Of a stretch of 60,703 nucleotides of DNA, positions 18,414 through 26,531 are shown piece by piece (position 1 is the first letter of the stretch; every line of letters starts with the position of its first letter). This DNA comes from Clostridia bacterium (GTDB lineage: Bacteria > Bacillota > Clostridia > Christensenellales > CAG-138). The position numbers and the translations under genes are program-made. The notes beneath the pieces were generated by a model. It was not told the DNA's origin. It did no database searches and saw only the letters and a program-made list of their open reading frames with translations. The stretch is from positions 1-60,703 of the forward strand of contig JAFSPW010000074.1 in assembly GCA_017451295.1 (NCBI GenBank), given 5' to 3'.

Positions 18414-18422
18414 AGTATACCA
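18414..18422 (-). promoter_or_regulatory. Extended -10 promoter of binding-protein gene
   Basis: Minus strand TGGTATACT, an extended TGn-TATACT -10 element, with no good -35 at 17 bp. It lies 74 bp before the start codon at 18340. Confidence 0.5.
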
Positions 18423-18462
18423 TATATATCCGGCAATGGGAATATGGTAAATTGTGAATTGT

Positions 18463-18485
18463 GGGAGCCCCAAAGAGGGGCTCCC
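18463..18485 (-). terminator. Hairpin after permease pair, weak terminator or processing stem
   Basis: Perfect 9-bp stem GGGAGCCCC (18477-18485 on minus) with GGGGCTCCC (18463-18471) and 5-nt loop, directly after the stop at 18494. The following ACAATTCACAATTT is not a clean T-tract, so read-through into the binding-protein gene is likely. Such stems often set differential mRNA stability in sugar operons. Confidence 0.55.
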
Positions 18486-18493
18486 CTCTTGCA

Positions 18494-19480
18494 TCATTCG
18501 CCGGTGATACCGGAGCGGTCCACGCTCTCCACGAAGTAGCGCTGCAGGACGAAGTACATAATCATCAGCGGCAGCACGGACAGCAGCGTACCGGCCATGC
18601 TGATGGACTCATTCAGGCTGGTGGCGCCGGCGCCGGTGGACTGGGCGTAGGTGGAGTAGTTGGCCTGGAAGTTGCTCAGCTGGATAATCAGGGTGGTCCA
18701 GCCGGACTCGGTCATCACGCCATGGACATAGAGCTCGGTGAGGTAGCTTTCATTCCAGTACCACACGAAGGAGAACAGAGCCACGGTGATGAAGGCGGGC
18801 ACGGCGGAAGGCAGGGAAATCCGGAAGAAGGATTTGAAGTAGCCTGCGCCGTCGATGTGGGCGGCCTCCACCAACACCCTGGGTACCTGGCGGAAGAACT
18901 GCCAGAAGATAAGGATGAAGATGGGGGCGTTGATGCCCATGCCCGTGAGAGCCGGAAGGATGAATGCCCACAGGGTGCCCAGTATCTTCATGTTGGAATA
19001 GAGCACGTAGGTGGGAATCATGGTAATCTGGCTGGGCAGCACGAAGGTGAGGATAATCAGGCCGAAGGCCACCTTCTTGCCGGGGAAGTTGAAGGACGCC
19101 AGGCCATAGCCGATGACGGAGCAGGAGATCAGGTTGCACAGGGTGGTGACCCCGGCAATGACCACGCTCTGCCAAAGGGAACGGCCATAGTCCATGGACT
19201 TGGCAGCCTGCAGGTAGTTGCTGAGCCTAAAGGAGCTGGGCAGCCATTTGATGGAGGAATCCAGCAAATCGTCCAGAGACATGAAGCTGGAGCTGATCAT
19301 ATACAGGATGGGGTACACATAGATGAACCCGATGCAGATGAGCAGCGAATAGATGAGGAACATCTTCAAGAAGCCGTCCTTTTCCTTGGAGCCCATCATG
19401 AACTTCTTGAATTTGTCAACTCTTATCTGACGCTCTTCAGGCGACAGTCTTGGTTTCGAGCTTTGCATATTTCTTTGCAT
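18494..19480 (-). CDS. Carbohydrate ABC transporter permease, MalG/AraQ type (second pair)
   Basis: The 328-residue product starts at the ATG at 19480, ten bases after AAGGAGG, and overlaps the preceding permease gene by 44 bp in another frame. After a charged N-terminus (about 1-40) come six predicted membrane segments and the EAA loop (LVEAAHIDGAGYFKSFFRIS) that contacts the ATPase. The MalG-type family member pairs with the MalF-type protein at 19437-20480. No ATPase gene lies in this operon; the UgpC-like protein at 8026-9150 is the local candidate. Confidence 0.93.
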   Translation of the reverse strand: MQRNMQSSKPRLSPEERQIRVDKFKKFMMGSKEKDGFLKMFLIYSLLICIGFIYVYPILYMISSSFMSLDDLLDSSIKWLPSSFRLSNYLQAAKSMDYGRSLWQSVVIAGVTTLCNLISCSVIGYGLASFNFPGKKVAFGLIILTFVLPSQITMIPTYVLYSNMKILGTLWAFILPALTGMGINAPIFILIFWQFFRQVPRVLVEAAHIDGAGYFKSFFRISLPSAVPAFITVALFSFVWYWNESYLTELYVHGVMTESGWTTLIIQLSNFQANYSTYAQSTGAGATSLNESISMAGTLLSVLPLMIMYFVLQRYFVESVDRSGITGE

Positions 19481-20480
19481 TTCTTGCCTGCCTCCTTCTC
19501 ATACGTTTGAGTTGACGCTTTTCCTTCTTCATATCCCGCTTGGCCTTCTTGACCTCCTGCTCGTAGGGATCCTTGCGGATGAGCATGACGCCGGCGAACA
19601 GGCCAACCAGCAGCAGAACCACCAGGGAGTAGAGCCAAGCCATGGCAGCGGCGTAGCCATAGCCCTTCTCGGATGTGCCGGAGAACATGGCGGCCTTAAT
19701 CAGCACGATGATGGCGTTCTGGTCGTTGTTGGAGATGAACACCGTGGTGTACACCAGGTTCAACACAATCATGGGCTTGATGGTGGGCAGGGTAATCTTC
19801 CAGAAGCATTCCCAGTCGGAAGCGCCGTCGATGCGGGCGGCTTCGTACATGGAGCTGTTAATCTTCTGCAACGCAGACAGGAAGATTAGAATCTGCACGC
19901 CGGAATACCACAGGATGGTGACCATGTTGGAGAACACGTCTCCAATGGGCTTTGCCACTATGGCGGGCAATACGCTGGAAATCGCCTGGGTGATGGCCTG
20001 GGTGTCCAGGGCGGAGATGCTGCCTGCATTCTGCCCGTTCAACATGCCCAGGATGGGACCGCTGACGATGATAACCGGCAGGAAGAAGATGAGCCGGAAG
20101 AAACCCTTGAGCTTAATCTTCTGGTTCAGCATCATGGCGATGAGCAGAGCGAACACCACGATGACCGGCACGGAGATAAGGGTGGAGATGATGTAGTCCA
20201 CCAAGTCCGGCAGGAACTGCTGGTCAGACAGCAGAATCTGGGTGAAGTTGCCATACCCCAGGAAACGGAAGGTCTTGCCCATAGGGGTGATGCGGATGTT
20301 GTTCAGGGCGTACCAGAAGGAGGTAATCAGAGGATACGCCAGGAAGACCGCTGCACCGATGAACCAGGGAATCATAAAGGTCAGGCCGGCCAGTGCTTCC
20401 CGTCTTTCCAGAGAGCCCATGCGAATATGGACCTTCTTTTCCTTCTTGGGCTTGGATTGAGTGGTTTCTTTCTTTGTCAT
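19437..20480 (-). CDS. Carbohydrate ABC transporter permease, MalF/UgpA type with basic tail (second pair)
   Basis: The 347-residue product starts at the ATG at 20480, overlapping the DUF5696 stop by four bases. Six membrane segments are visible (LTFMIPWFIGAAVFLAYPLI first), with the EAA loop MYEAARIDGASDWECFWKIT. The C-terminal ~45 residues are extremely basic (KKAKRDMKKEKRQLKRMRRR), an extension longer than usual that should lie in the cytoplasm; interaction with RNA, lipids or the ATPase is speculation. It forms the CUT1 channel with the MalG-type partner downstream. Confidence 0.93.
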   Translation of the reverse strand: MTKKETTQSKPKKEKKVHIRMGSLERREALAGLTFMIPWFIGAAVFLAYPLITSFWYALNNIRITPMGKTFRFLGYGNFTQILLSDQQFLPDLVDYIISTLISVPVIVVFALLIAMMLNQKIKLKGFFRLIFFLPVIIVSGPILGMLNGQNAGSISALDTQAITQAISSVLPAIVAKPIGDVFSNMVTILWYSGVQILIFLSALQKINSSMYEAARIDGASDWECFWKITLPTIKPMIVLNLVYTTVFISNNDQNAIIVLIKAAMFSGTSEKGYGYAAAMAWLYSLVVLLLVGLFAGVMLIRKDPYEQEVKKAKRDMKKEKRQLKRMRRRQARNAKKYAKLETKTVA

Positions 20481-22666
20481 TGCGCTTCACCTACCTTATA
20501 CGACAATGCATCCACCGTGTAGCCATCCACGCTCACGGGCTGGTTGGAGTAGTTCACGTACACCACGGTTCCGTTGCTGTAGGTCACGCGGGTCACACCG
20601 CCGGACAGCTTCTCGTGGTTGGTGATGGTGGCGCCATCCGTAGCAGCGGCGATTTGACGCATCTGCTTGTCGTAATCCACGATGGTATCCCGATAGGTGG
20701 TGAACTCGGTGCTGTAGAGGTTGGAGGAGTTGGTGTAAATCAATGCCGCAGAGTTCTCGTATGTCACATAGAAGGAGGGGAACACGCCGGACTCCACCAG
20801 CTGGAGGAAGAACTCGGTCTTGTTGGCCTCGAAGTTGACATAGTCGGAATACATAGGCAAGGTACCCTTGAGCACGATGGACAGGAAGGGCACTTCCTCA
20901 TCCAGGAACATGTAGTCGGAGGAACCCACCGGCATATCCAGGAAGGCGCCGGCATACTTCCACAGGTAGGAGAAGGGCTGTTCCAGAATCAGGTCCGTGT
21001 TGTTGCTGATGGCTGCCACGGTCTTCTCATAGGCAGAGGCCGTGTCGCTTCTGGTGTAGTAGCTGCCCTTGGAGCTGTAGGAGTACAGGATGTTGCTGAT
21101 ACCGGCCAAGGCCAGCTTGTTCACGCCCTTGCTGGTATAGGAGGACACGAACTTCATCAGCACGGAGCCGGCCCGGTTGGGCATCTGATAGTAGAACAGG
21201 TCGTACACCTGCTTGACGGGCTCTTCCTTTAAGGTCCGCTTGTTCACCTTCTTCACGGCGTTCATGGTGAACTTGTTGGTATCGCCGTTGATACGCAGAC
21301 CGTCGTTATAGAGGTACAGGTCGTACCCGTTCTCGTCGGATTCCTTGATAAGGTCCACCAGCTTGCCGTTGCCGCCGATGCTCTTGCTGGCGGAGAAGCT
21401 GTTGATGGGCAGCGCATAGTAGCCGCCCTTCTGCCAGCCCTTGTAGACGCTGAGCAAGGAGGTGACACCGGCATTTCGCAGATTGTTGTAAATCTCCTCA
21501 ATGTTCTCGGTGGTAGTCATGGTGACGGACTTGGTGCTGATCAGGAAGGGCTCCACATCCGCACCCAGGAAGTCCACCCGGGTCTTGTAGCTGGTGTCCT
21601 TCTTGGCAAGGGCGCCTTTCTCCAGCAGGTAGTCCCGATAGGTCAGGGCCATACCCACATAGTCCGCATCCTCGCCGCTGAGGAGGAAGTACCGGACCGC
21701 CAAATCGCCGTGACCCCGGTCCACTTCCGCCATGGTGACGGTACCGGAGTTGGACTGGTTCAAGGGCTGGATGTAGACGTCTCTGAGCAGGAACTTAGCC
21801 AGGCACCGGTTGTAGGCCACCATAACGCCGTTGGGCTGGGCCTCGATGGTGCAGCGGTTCTGCCCCTCCTCCACCACCGCGAGGTAACCCTGCTGCTCAT
21901 CCGTATGGGCCATGCCAAACACAGGCGCTATGACGTTGTTGCTTCTGAGCACCGTGTCGTACTTATCCCACAGATAGGAAGGCGTGGTGGAATCGGTGAA
22001 GCCATCATCGCGGCCATAGATCATCTGGGAGAAACCGGTGGAGAACCGGCCTTCCTTATCCGTCAGATTGATCAGGGCGCCGTTGCCATCGGGCACCAGC
22101 ATATAGCCGGCGGTGTCCCCCAGATGGGTGTACCCCATGAAGGGGAACAGGGAGATGGCGGAGATGAAGGTATCGGTGGCATCCTCGCGGATGGAGCTTT
22201 CCGGCACCTTGACCAGCAGTTCCTTGCCTTCCAGAGTCACCTCCACGGTGAAGCCGAACATCTCTTTAGTGAAATAGATGTCGCAGGCAAAACCGTTCTT
22301 CAGGTTCCGATAGGTCTTCGTATGGTCGCTGTTGAAGAGCTCTGCCTGGAAGGTGTTGTTGGTGCCCTTGATGTACTGCACCACCACGCCGGACTTCATG
22401 TAGCCGGTCCAGATAGCGTTGCTCTTCCCGTCGTCCTTCTCATCGCTGAGGGTAGACTCCAGAATCACACCGGTTTCCTTGTTCTCCAACAGAATGGACA
22501 TCCGGGGCTCGTACAGATATAGCTTGTACGAATCACTTTCCGTCACCAACTGATAATCCGAATAGGTAACCATGGGTTCCTCATCGGCAAAGGAGATGGC
22601 AGGCAGCAGTGTGAAGAGGAACAGGGCGGCCAGAAGCAGACTGAGTATTTTCTTCTTAGTAGCCAA
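20477..22666 (-). CDS. Secreted DUF5696-family protein of sugar transport operon
   Basis: The start is uncertain; I use the in-frame TTG at 22666 (LATKKKILSLLLAALFLF), which overlaps the upstream gene by 11 bp and has GGAGAGG 12 nt upstream, giving 729 residues. A signal peptide ends near ISFA-DEE. The mature protein has a beta-rich N-terminal half (about 30-330) and a second half with alternating strands and helices (NLRNAGVTSLLSVYKGWQKG, YDLYLYNDGLRING) that reads like a barrel and may be a glycosidase-like fold. I recognise the DUF5696 family, found beside CUT1 transporters. No membrane anchor at the C-terminus. Function unknown; oligosaccharide handling outside the membrane is the inference. 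Confidence 0.85.
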   Translation of the reverse strand: MATKKKILSLLLAALFLFTLLPAISFADEEPMVTYSDYQLVTESDSYKLYLYEPRMSILLENKETGVILESTLSDEKDDGKSNAIWTGYMKSGVVVQYIKGTNNTFQAELFNSDHTKTYRNLKNGFACDIYFTKEMFGFTVEVTLEGKELLVKVPESSIREDATDTFISAISLFPFMGYTHLGDTAGYMLVPDGNGALINLTDKEGRFSTGFSQMIYGRDDGFTDSTTPSYLWDKYDTVLRSNNVIAPVFGMAHTDEQQGYLAVVEEGQNRCTIEAQPNGVMVAYNRCLAKFLLRDVYIQPLNQSNSGTVTMAEVDRGHGDLAVRYFLLSGEDADYVGMALTYRDYLLEKGALAKKDTSYKTRVDFLGADVEPFLISTKSVTMTTTENIEEIYNNLRNAGVTSLLSVYKGWQKGGYYALPINSFSASKSIGGNGKLVDLIKESDENGYDLYLYNDGLRINGDTNKFTMNAVKKVNKRTLKEEPVKQVYDLFYYQMPNRAGSVLMKFVSSYTSKGVNKLALAGISNILYSYSSKGSYYTRSDTASAYEKTVAAISNNTDLILEQPFSYLWKYAGAFLDMPVGSSDYMFLDEEVPFLSIVLKGTLPMYSDYVNFEANKTEFFLQLVESGVFPSFYVTYENSAALIYTNSSNLYSTEFTTYRDTIVDYDKQMRQIAAATDGATITNHEKLSGGVTRVTYSNGTVVYVNYSNQPVSVDGYTVDALSYKVGEAQ

Positions 22667-24710
22667 GACGATACACCACCTCTCCAAAGATAGCGCTGAT
22701 AAATTCGAATACCTGCGCCCAGAGCACATAGACGATGAACACCAACAGCGCCATGATAAGGATGGTGAACAGGGTCAGCAGAATAATCTTCACCGTTTCC
22801 TTTGGCGTATAGTTGTTGACCTCCTTGATGCCAAGAACCATGAGCACCGCAATCCAACCATACATGAGAATCTGCAGCAGGTTGATGAGGAACTGCTCGT
22901 TGGTGGTCAGCACATGGGAGAGCACGAAGCACACCGGCGTCAGCAGGATGTAGGGCATCAGGCTGAAGCAGAAGTAGGTATAGATTTTCTTCACGGTGCC
23001 TTCGCCGTCGTTGATGGTGCACACCAGGTAGTTGCACACGGTCACGGCGAAGATGACCACCAGGATGATACCCACATCGGACAGCACCTCATAGCGGCCT
23101 TCACGGACCGTCTTCTGAAGGAAGCCGCACAGGTACTTGTACACCAGGTATTCAATGGTGAAGATACCCAGCAGAATGGTGGAAGCGCCCCAGGAGGCAT
23201 GGCCCTCATGGGAGATACCGTAAGCACCGTCGATGGGATGCTTCATATAGTATCCGGCGTACTTGATGTGGGACATCAGGTCCTTGGACCAGATGCTCTT
23301 GCTCAAATTCCGGACGCCGTTGAAGATGCCCTTTTTCTGATCCAGGTTCTTGAGAACCTTGATGAGCACAAAGGCCAGCACGATGACGATGATCATGGTG
23401 GTGATGTTCCGCTTGAGCCACTGGTTGCGAATCTCCCAGTAGGCATCGGAATACCCCTCATAATCCTTGGCCAGGCGAGCATACTTCAGGGCCATGTTGT
23501 AGTTTTCTTCCTGGAAGTAGGCACGGCCCATCGCCCGGTTGGCGTAGTCGAACATGCTGTTCATCTGCAGCACCTTCTCCAGCGGAGCCTTGCTCTCGGT
23601 GTACAGGCCCTTGGAGTAGAGGTACAGGGCTTCGTGCAGGAGGCTGGTGAACTCGGTGGGCGTATAGACCTGAATCTGGGCCTTGTCCACATCCAGCAGG
23701 TAGAGTCTATCCTGCTTGTCCGCCTGAATGGCCGTGACCATGGTGGATAGACCAATACGCTGGGAACCGTCGTCCTTGCCGCCGAAGACGTACAGCAGGT
23801 CGCCTTCGTTATTGTACTCGTAGATGTAACCGTTCTGGTCGGCCACATAGACGTTGTCGTGATTGCCCGCGGTGACGGCCGCCGGGATGGTGGCGTTCCG
23901 GGACTTATCGATCAGGTTGATACCGGCAATGTTCAACCGTTTCAGGGTCTTGCTCTCATCACCGCGGGTGACGGTGTAGATAAGGCCGCGCTCGTCGATA
24001 GCCAGGTTATCGGGGGTGGACGGAATGTTGCTGACCATCTTGGCCCGCTGTGCATCCGTCATGATGGCCCGGTAGATGATGGTACGCAGGCTGGCGGAAG
24101 CAAAGTTGGTGCCGAAATAGCCCAGGAACATCCCACCCTCTGTGGGAGAGATTTCCACGATGCCGTTGGTGTTGGATTCGCAGATGATGAACATGATGCC
24201 CGCATCGTTGACCACCACTTTGATGGGCATGAAGGACAGGTTGTCGCCATACAGGGGGCTGGTGGGCTTGCCATAGGTGTTCAGAAGCTTGCCGTTTCTG
24301 TCAAACTCGAACACGGCCTCCCCATCCCTGTCGGCCACGTAGACGTGCTTGTTCTCTTCGGTGACGAACACGCCGCGGGGGCTCTTCAAGGTGCCCTCGC
24401 CAATGATGCCGAGCAATTCACCTTCGAGGTTGCCAACCAGCACCCGGGCGTTGCCCGTATCGGCAACGTAGATTTCGTTGTCGTCGGTTACATAGACATC
24501 GTTAGGCCGGTTCATGGCCTCGTCGCCGAACTTCACCAGGGTCTCGTAGGCCAGGTACGCCGTCTGAGTCTCCTGGACGTCGCCATATCCGCTGAGCGTA
24601 TAGGTCTTATAGGGCGTTTCTGCATAGCTGAACATGGGGCTTACCGCCACAAACGCCAGCAGCAGCGCACAAAAGACGCTCAGGATGATAGTAGTTCTCT
24701 TTCTTTCCAT
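22656..24710 (-). CDS. NHL-propeller / TPR-like / YIP1 membrane protein of sugar transport operon
   Basis: The 684-residue product starts MERKRTTIILSVFCALLLAF at 24710, with a signal peptide or anchor. Residues about 45-330 carry NHL-type propeller repeats (RPNDVYVTDDNEIYVADTGN, SPRGVFVTEENKHVYVADRD, DNLAIDERGLIYTVTRGD), followed by a helical TPR-like part (about 335-430), one membrane helix (TTMIIVIVLAFVLIKVL) and a C-terminal YIP1-type bundle of about five helices. The propeller should face outside. It sits between the first permease pair and the DUF5696 gene. I recognise the fusion as a recurrent but uncharacterised partner of DUF5696 and CUT1 permeases. Confidence 0.88.
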   Translation of the reverse strand: MERKRTTIILSVFCALLLAFVAVSPMFSYAETPYKTYTLSGYGDVQETQTAYLAYETLVKFGDEAMNRPNDVYVTDDNEIYVADTGNARVLVGNLEGELLGIIGEGTLKSPRGVFVTEENKHVYVADRDGEAVFEFDRNGKLLNTYGKPTSPLYGDNLSFMPIKVVVNDAGIMFIICESNTNGIVEISPTEGGMFLGYFGTNFASASLRTIIYRAIMTDAQRAKMVSNIPSTPDNLAIDERGLIYTVTRGDESKTLKRLNIAGINLIDKSRNATIPAAVTAGNHDNVYVADQNGYIYEYNNEGDLLYVFGGKDDGSQRIGLSTMVTAIQADKQDRLYLLDVDKAQIQVYTPTEFTSLLHEALYLYSKGLYTESKAPLEKVLQMNSMFDYANRAMGRAYFQEENYNMALKYARLAKDYEGYSDAYWEIRNQWLKRNITTMIIVIVLAFVLIKVLKNLDQKKGIFNGVRNLSKSIWSKDLMSHIKYAGYYMKHPIDGAYGISHEGHASWGASTILLGIFTIEYLVYKYLCGFLQKTVREGRYEVLSDVGIILVVIFAVTVCNYLVCTINDGEGTVKKIYTYFCFSLMPYILLTPVCFVLSHVLTTNEQFLINLLQILMYGWIAVLMVLGIKEVNNYTPKETVKIILLTLFTILIMALLVFIVYVLWAQVFEFISAIFGEVVYRLGY

Positions 24711-24722
24711 TCACATCACCCC

Positions 24723-25592
24723 TTACTTGATGCCGGAATTTGCCATGGTGTTCATGATGGCATTCTGGCAGATGATGAACAGAATCAGGTTCGGAAGGAA
24801 CATGATCAGGGAGGCGGCTGCGGCCATACCTTGGCCGGCCACGGAGCTGTTTGCATTGGCCAGCGTATTCATATAGAAGGTCAACGTCTTCAGTCCGTCA
24901 TCGTTGATGAAGTAGCTGGAGGTTTCCATGTTGGTCCAAACCTGCTGGAAAATCAGGATGGAGGCGGTGGCAATGGCGGGTTTAATCATGGGAATGATAA
25001 TCTTCCAATACACGCCAAAGTCGGTGGAACCGTCCAGATATGCGGCCTCAATAAGGGAGTTTGGAACCTGGTCCACGAACTGTTTCACCAGGAACAGCGC
25101 CACCGGGTAGGCCAGCAGCGGCAGGATGTGCGCCCAGAAGGTGTTGATGATGCCCAGCTGGCAGATGACCAGATACCGGGGAATCAACACGGACGTGGAC
25201 ACGAACATGATGGCCACCTGGTTGATTTGCATCATCAAATCACGGCCCTTGAAGCGAATCTTGGACATGGCGAAGGCCGCGCCCGTGGTCAGCAGCAGGG
25301 AGAACAGGATGGTCAGCACCGTTACAATCAAGCTGTTGAAGATGTAACGGGACATGGGGATGCCTGCCGTCCGGCTGAACTTAATCAGCTTCACAAAGTT
25401 GTCCAGCGTGGGGCTGTGGACAAAGAATGTGGGCGGGAAGGCAAACAGCTCTTCCATGGGCTTGAAGGCATGGTTGATAATGAACACGAGGGGCAGCGCC
25501 ATAAACACGACCAAAGGAAGGATGATCGCGATAATCTTGACTTGTCCGCGCTCAAATTGTTTCGGATTGACTCCTCGACCTCGATTTACCAT
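24723..25592 (-). CDS. Carbohydrate ABC transporter permease, MalG type (first pair)
   Basis: The 289-residue product starts at the ATG at 25592 after AAAGGAGGGG. Six membrane segments and the EAA loop LIEAAYLDGSTDFGVYWKII are present; the ending ANSGIK is short and cytoplasmic or periplasmic. It pairs with the upstream permease at 25609-26517, 16 bp away. With the large binding protein at 26532-29522 it makes a complete CUT1 importer except for the ATPase. Confidence 0.94.
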   Translation of the reverse strand: MVNRGRGVNPKQFERGQVKIIAIILPLVVFMALPLVFIINHAFKPMEELFAFPPTFFVHSPTLDNFVKLIKFSRTAGIPMSRYIFNSLIVTVLTILFSLLLTTGAAFAMSKIRFKGRDLMMQINQVAIMFVSTSVLIPRYLVICQLGIINTFWAHILPLLAYPVALFLVKQFVDQVPNSLIEAAYLDGSTDFGVYWKIIIPMIKPAIATASILIFQQVWTNMETSSYFINDDGLKTLTFYMNTLANANSSVAGQGMAAAASLIMFLPNLILFIICQNAIMNTMANSGIK

Positions 25593-25608
25593 TCGTTTTC
25601 CCCTCCTT

Positions 25609-26517
25609 TCAGTCTTTCTCGGTGAGCAGCGCGTTGGCTCCCTTGGAGAACAGCTGGATGATCAACAGCAACACCACGGAGACCGCTGCCGCATAACCCA
25701 TCTCATAGCGCATGAAGCCGTAGTCCTCGATGTGGTTGACAATCAGCTGCGCTGCGTAACCGGGAGAGGGGTTTCCTGTGAGCAGAGAGGAAATCATGCC
25801 GTTTTGGAAGGCGCCAACCACAGCCATAACTGCGGCGAAGAGCATCTGGGGCTTCATCTGGGGAATGGTCACATAGATCATTTCCTGGAAGCGGTTGGAC
25901 ACGCCGTCGATGGCGGCTGCCTCGTACAGGGACTCATCGGCATTCAGAATACCAGCAATCATGGAAAGGAAGCCGATACCCATGGAGGACCATAGGCCGA
26001 TGATAATGACGATGGCCAACAGGTACTTGGTGCTGACGAGCCAGATGACAGGTTCGGTAATCACCCCCAGGCTCATGAGCCAGCTGTTGAGCAAGCCGGT
26101 TTGGTCGCCGGAGAAGATGACCTTCCACACCACGGCCATGGCCACACCGGCGGTCATGCTGGGCGAGTAGAGAATCAAGGCGAAGACCGTCCGCACGGGC
26201 TTGGTCAAATTGCACAGGGACCAGGCCAGCAGGAAGGACAGGATGTAGCCGCCGATACCTACCACCACCGCATAGACCACGGTGTTGGGCAGCACGTGCT
26301 GCATGAACACTTCGTCGCTGGTCAGCAGGGTGATGTAGTTCAAGAATCCAACAAACGACGGCCATTCAATGGCGTTGAAGTTGGTGAACGAAAGGATAGC
26401 CGCAAGCAGCACCGGGATAAGGATGAAGATCAGGAAGATCGCTGCGTACGGTCCCGCAAAGAAATAACCGCTGATGTTATTCCTCTCTCTGCGGGCAATG
26501 GAACTCTTCTTTGCCAT
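25609..26517 (-). CDS. Carbohydrate ABC transporter permease, MalF/UgpA type (first pair)
   Basis: The 302-residue product starts at MAKKSSIARRERNN (ATG at 26517), eight bases after GGAG; a nearer ATG at 26523 lies too close to the ribosome site. Six membrane segments (first AAIFLIFILIPVLLAAILSF) and EAA loop LYEAAAIDGVSNRFQEMIYV are seen. It heads the permease part of the operon, 14 bp after the binding-protein stop. Confidence 0.94.
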   Translation of the reverse strand: MAKKSSIARRERNNISGYFFAGPYAAIFLIFILIPVLLAAILSFTNFNAIEWPSFVGFLNYITLLTSDEVFMQHVLPNTVVYAVVVGIGGYILSFLLAWSLCNLTKPVRTVFALILYSPSMTAGVAMAVVWKVIFSGDQTGLLNSWLMSLGVITEPVIWLVSTKYLLAIVIIIGLWSSMGIGFLSMIAGILNADESLYEAAAIDGVSNRFQEMIYVTIPQMKPQMLFAAVMAVVGAFQNGMISSLLTGNPSPGYAAQLIVNHIEDYGFMRYEMGYAAAVSVVLLLIIQLFSKGANALLTEKD

Positions 26518-26531
26518 GCGCATCACTCCTT

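Noticed and set aside
23859..25625. 588-codon plus-strand open frame
   Set aside because: Antisense to the NHL-YIP1 and permease genes, no ribosome site, no recognisable fold.
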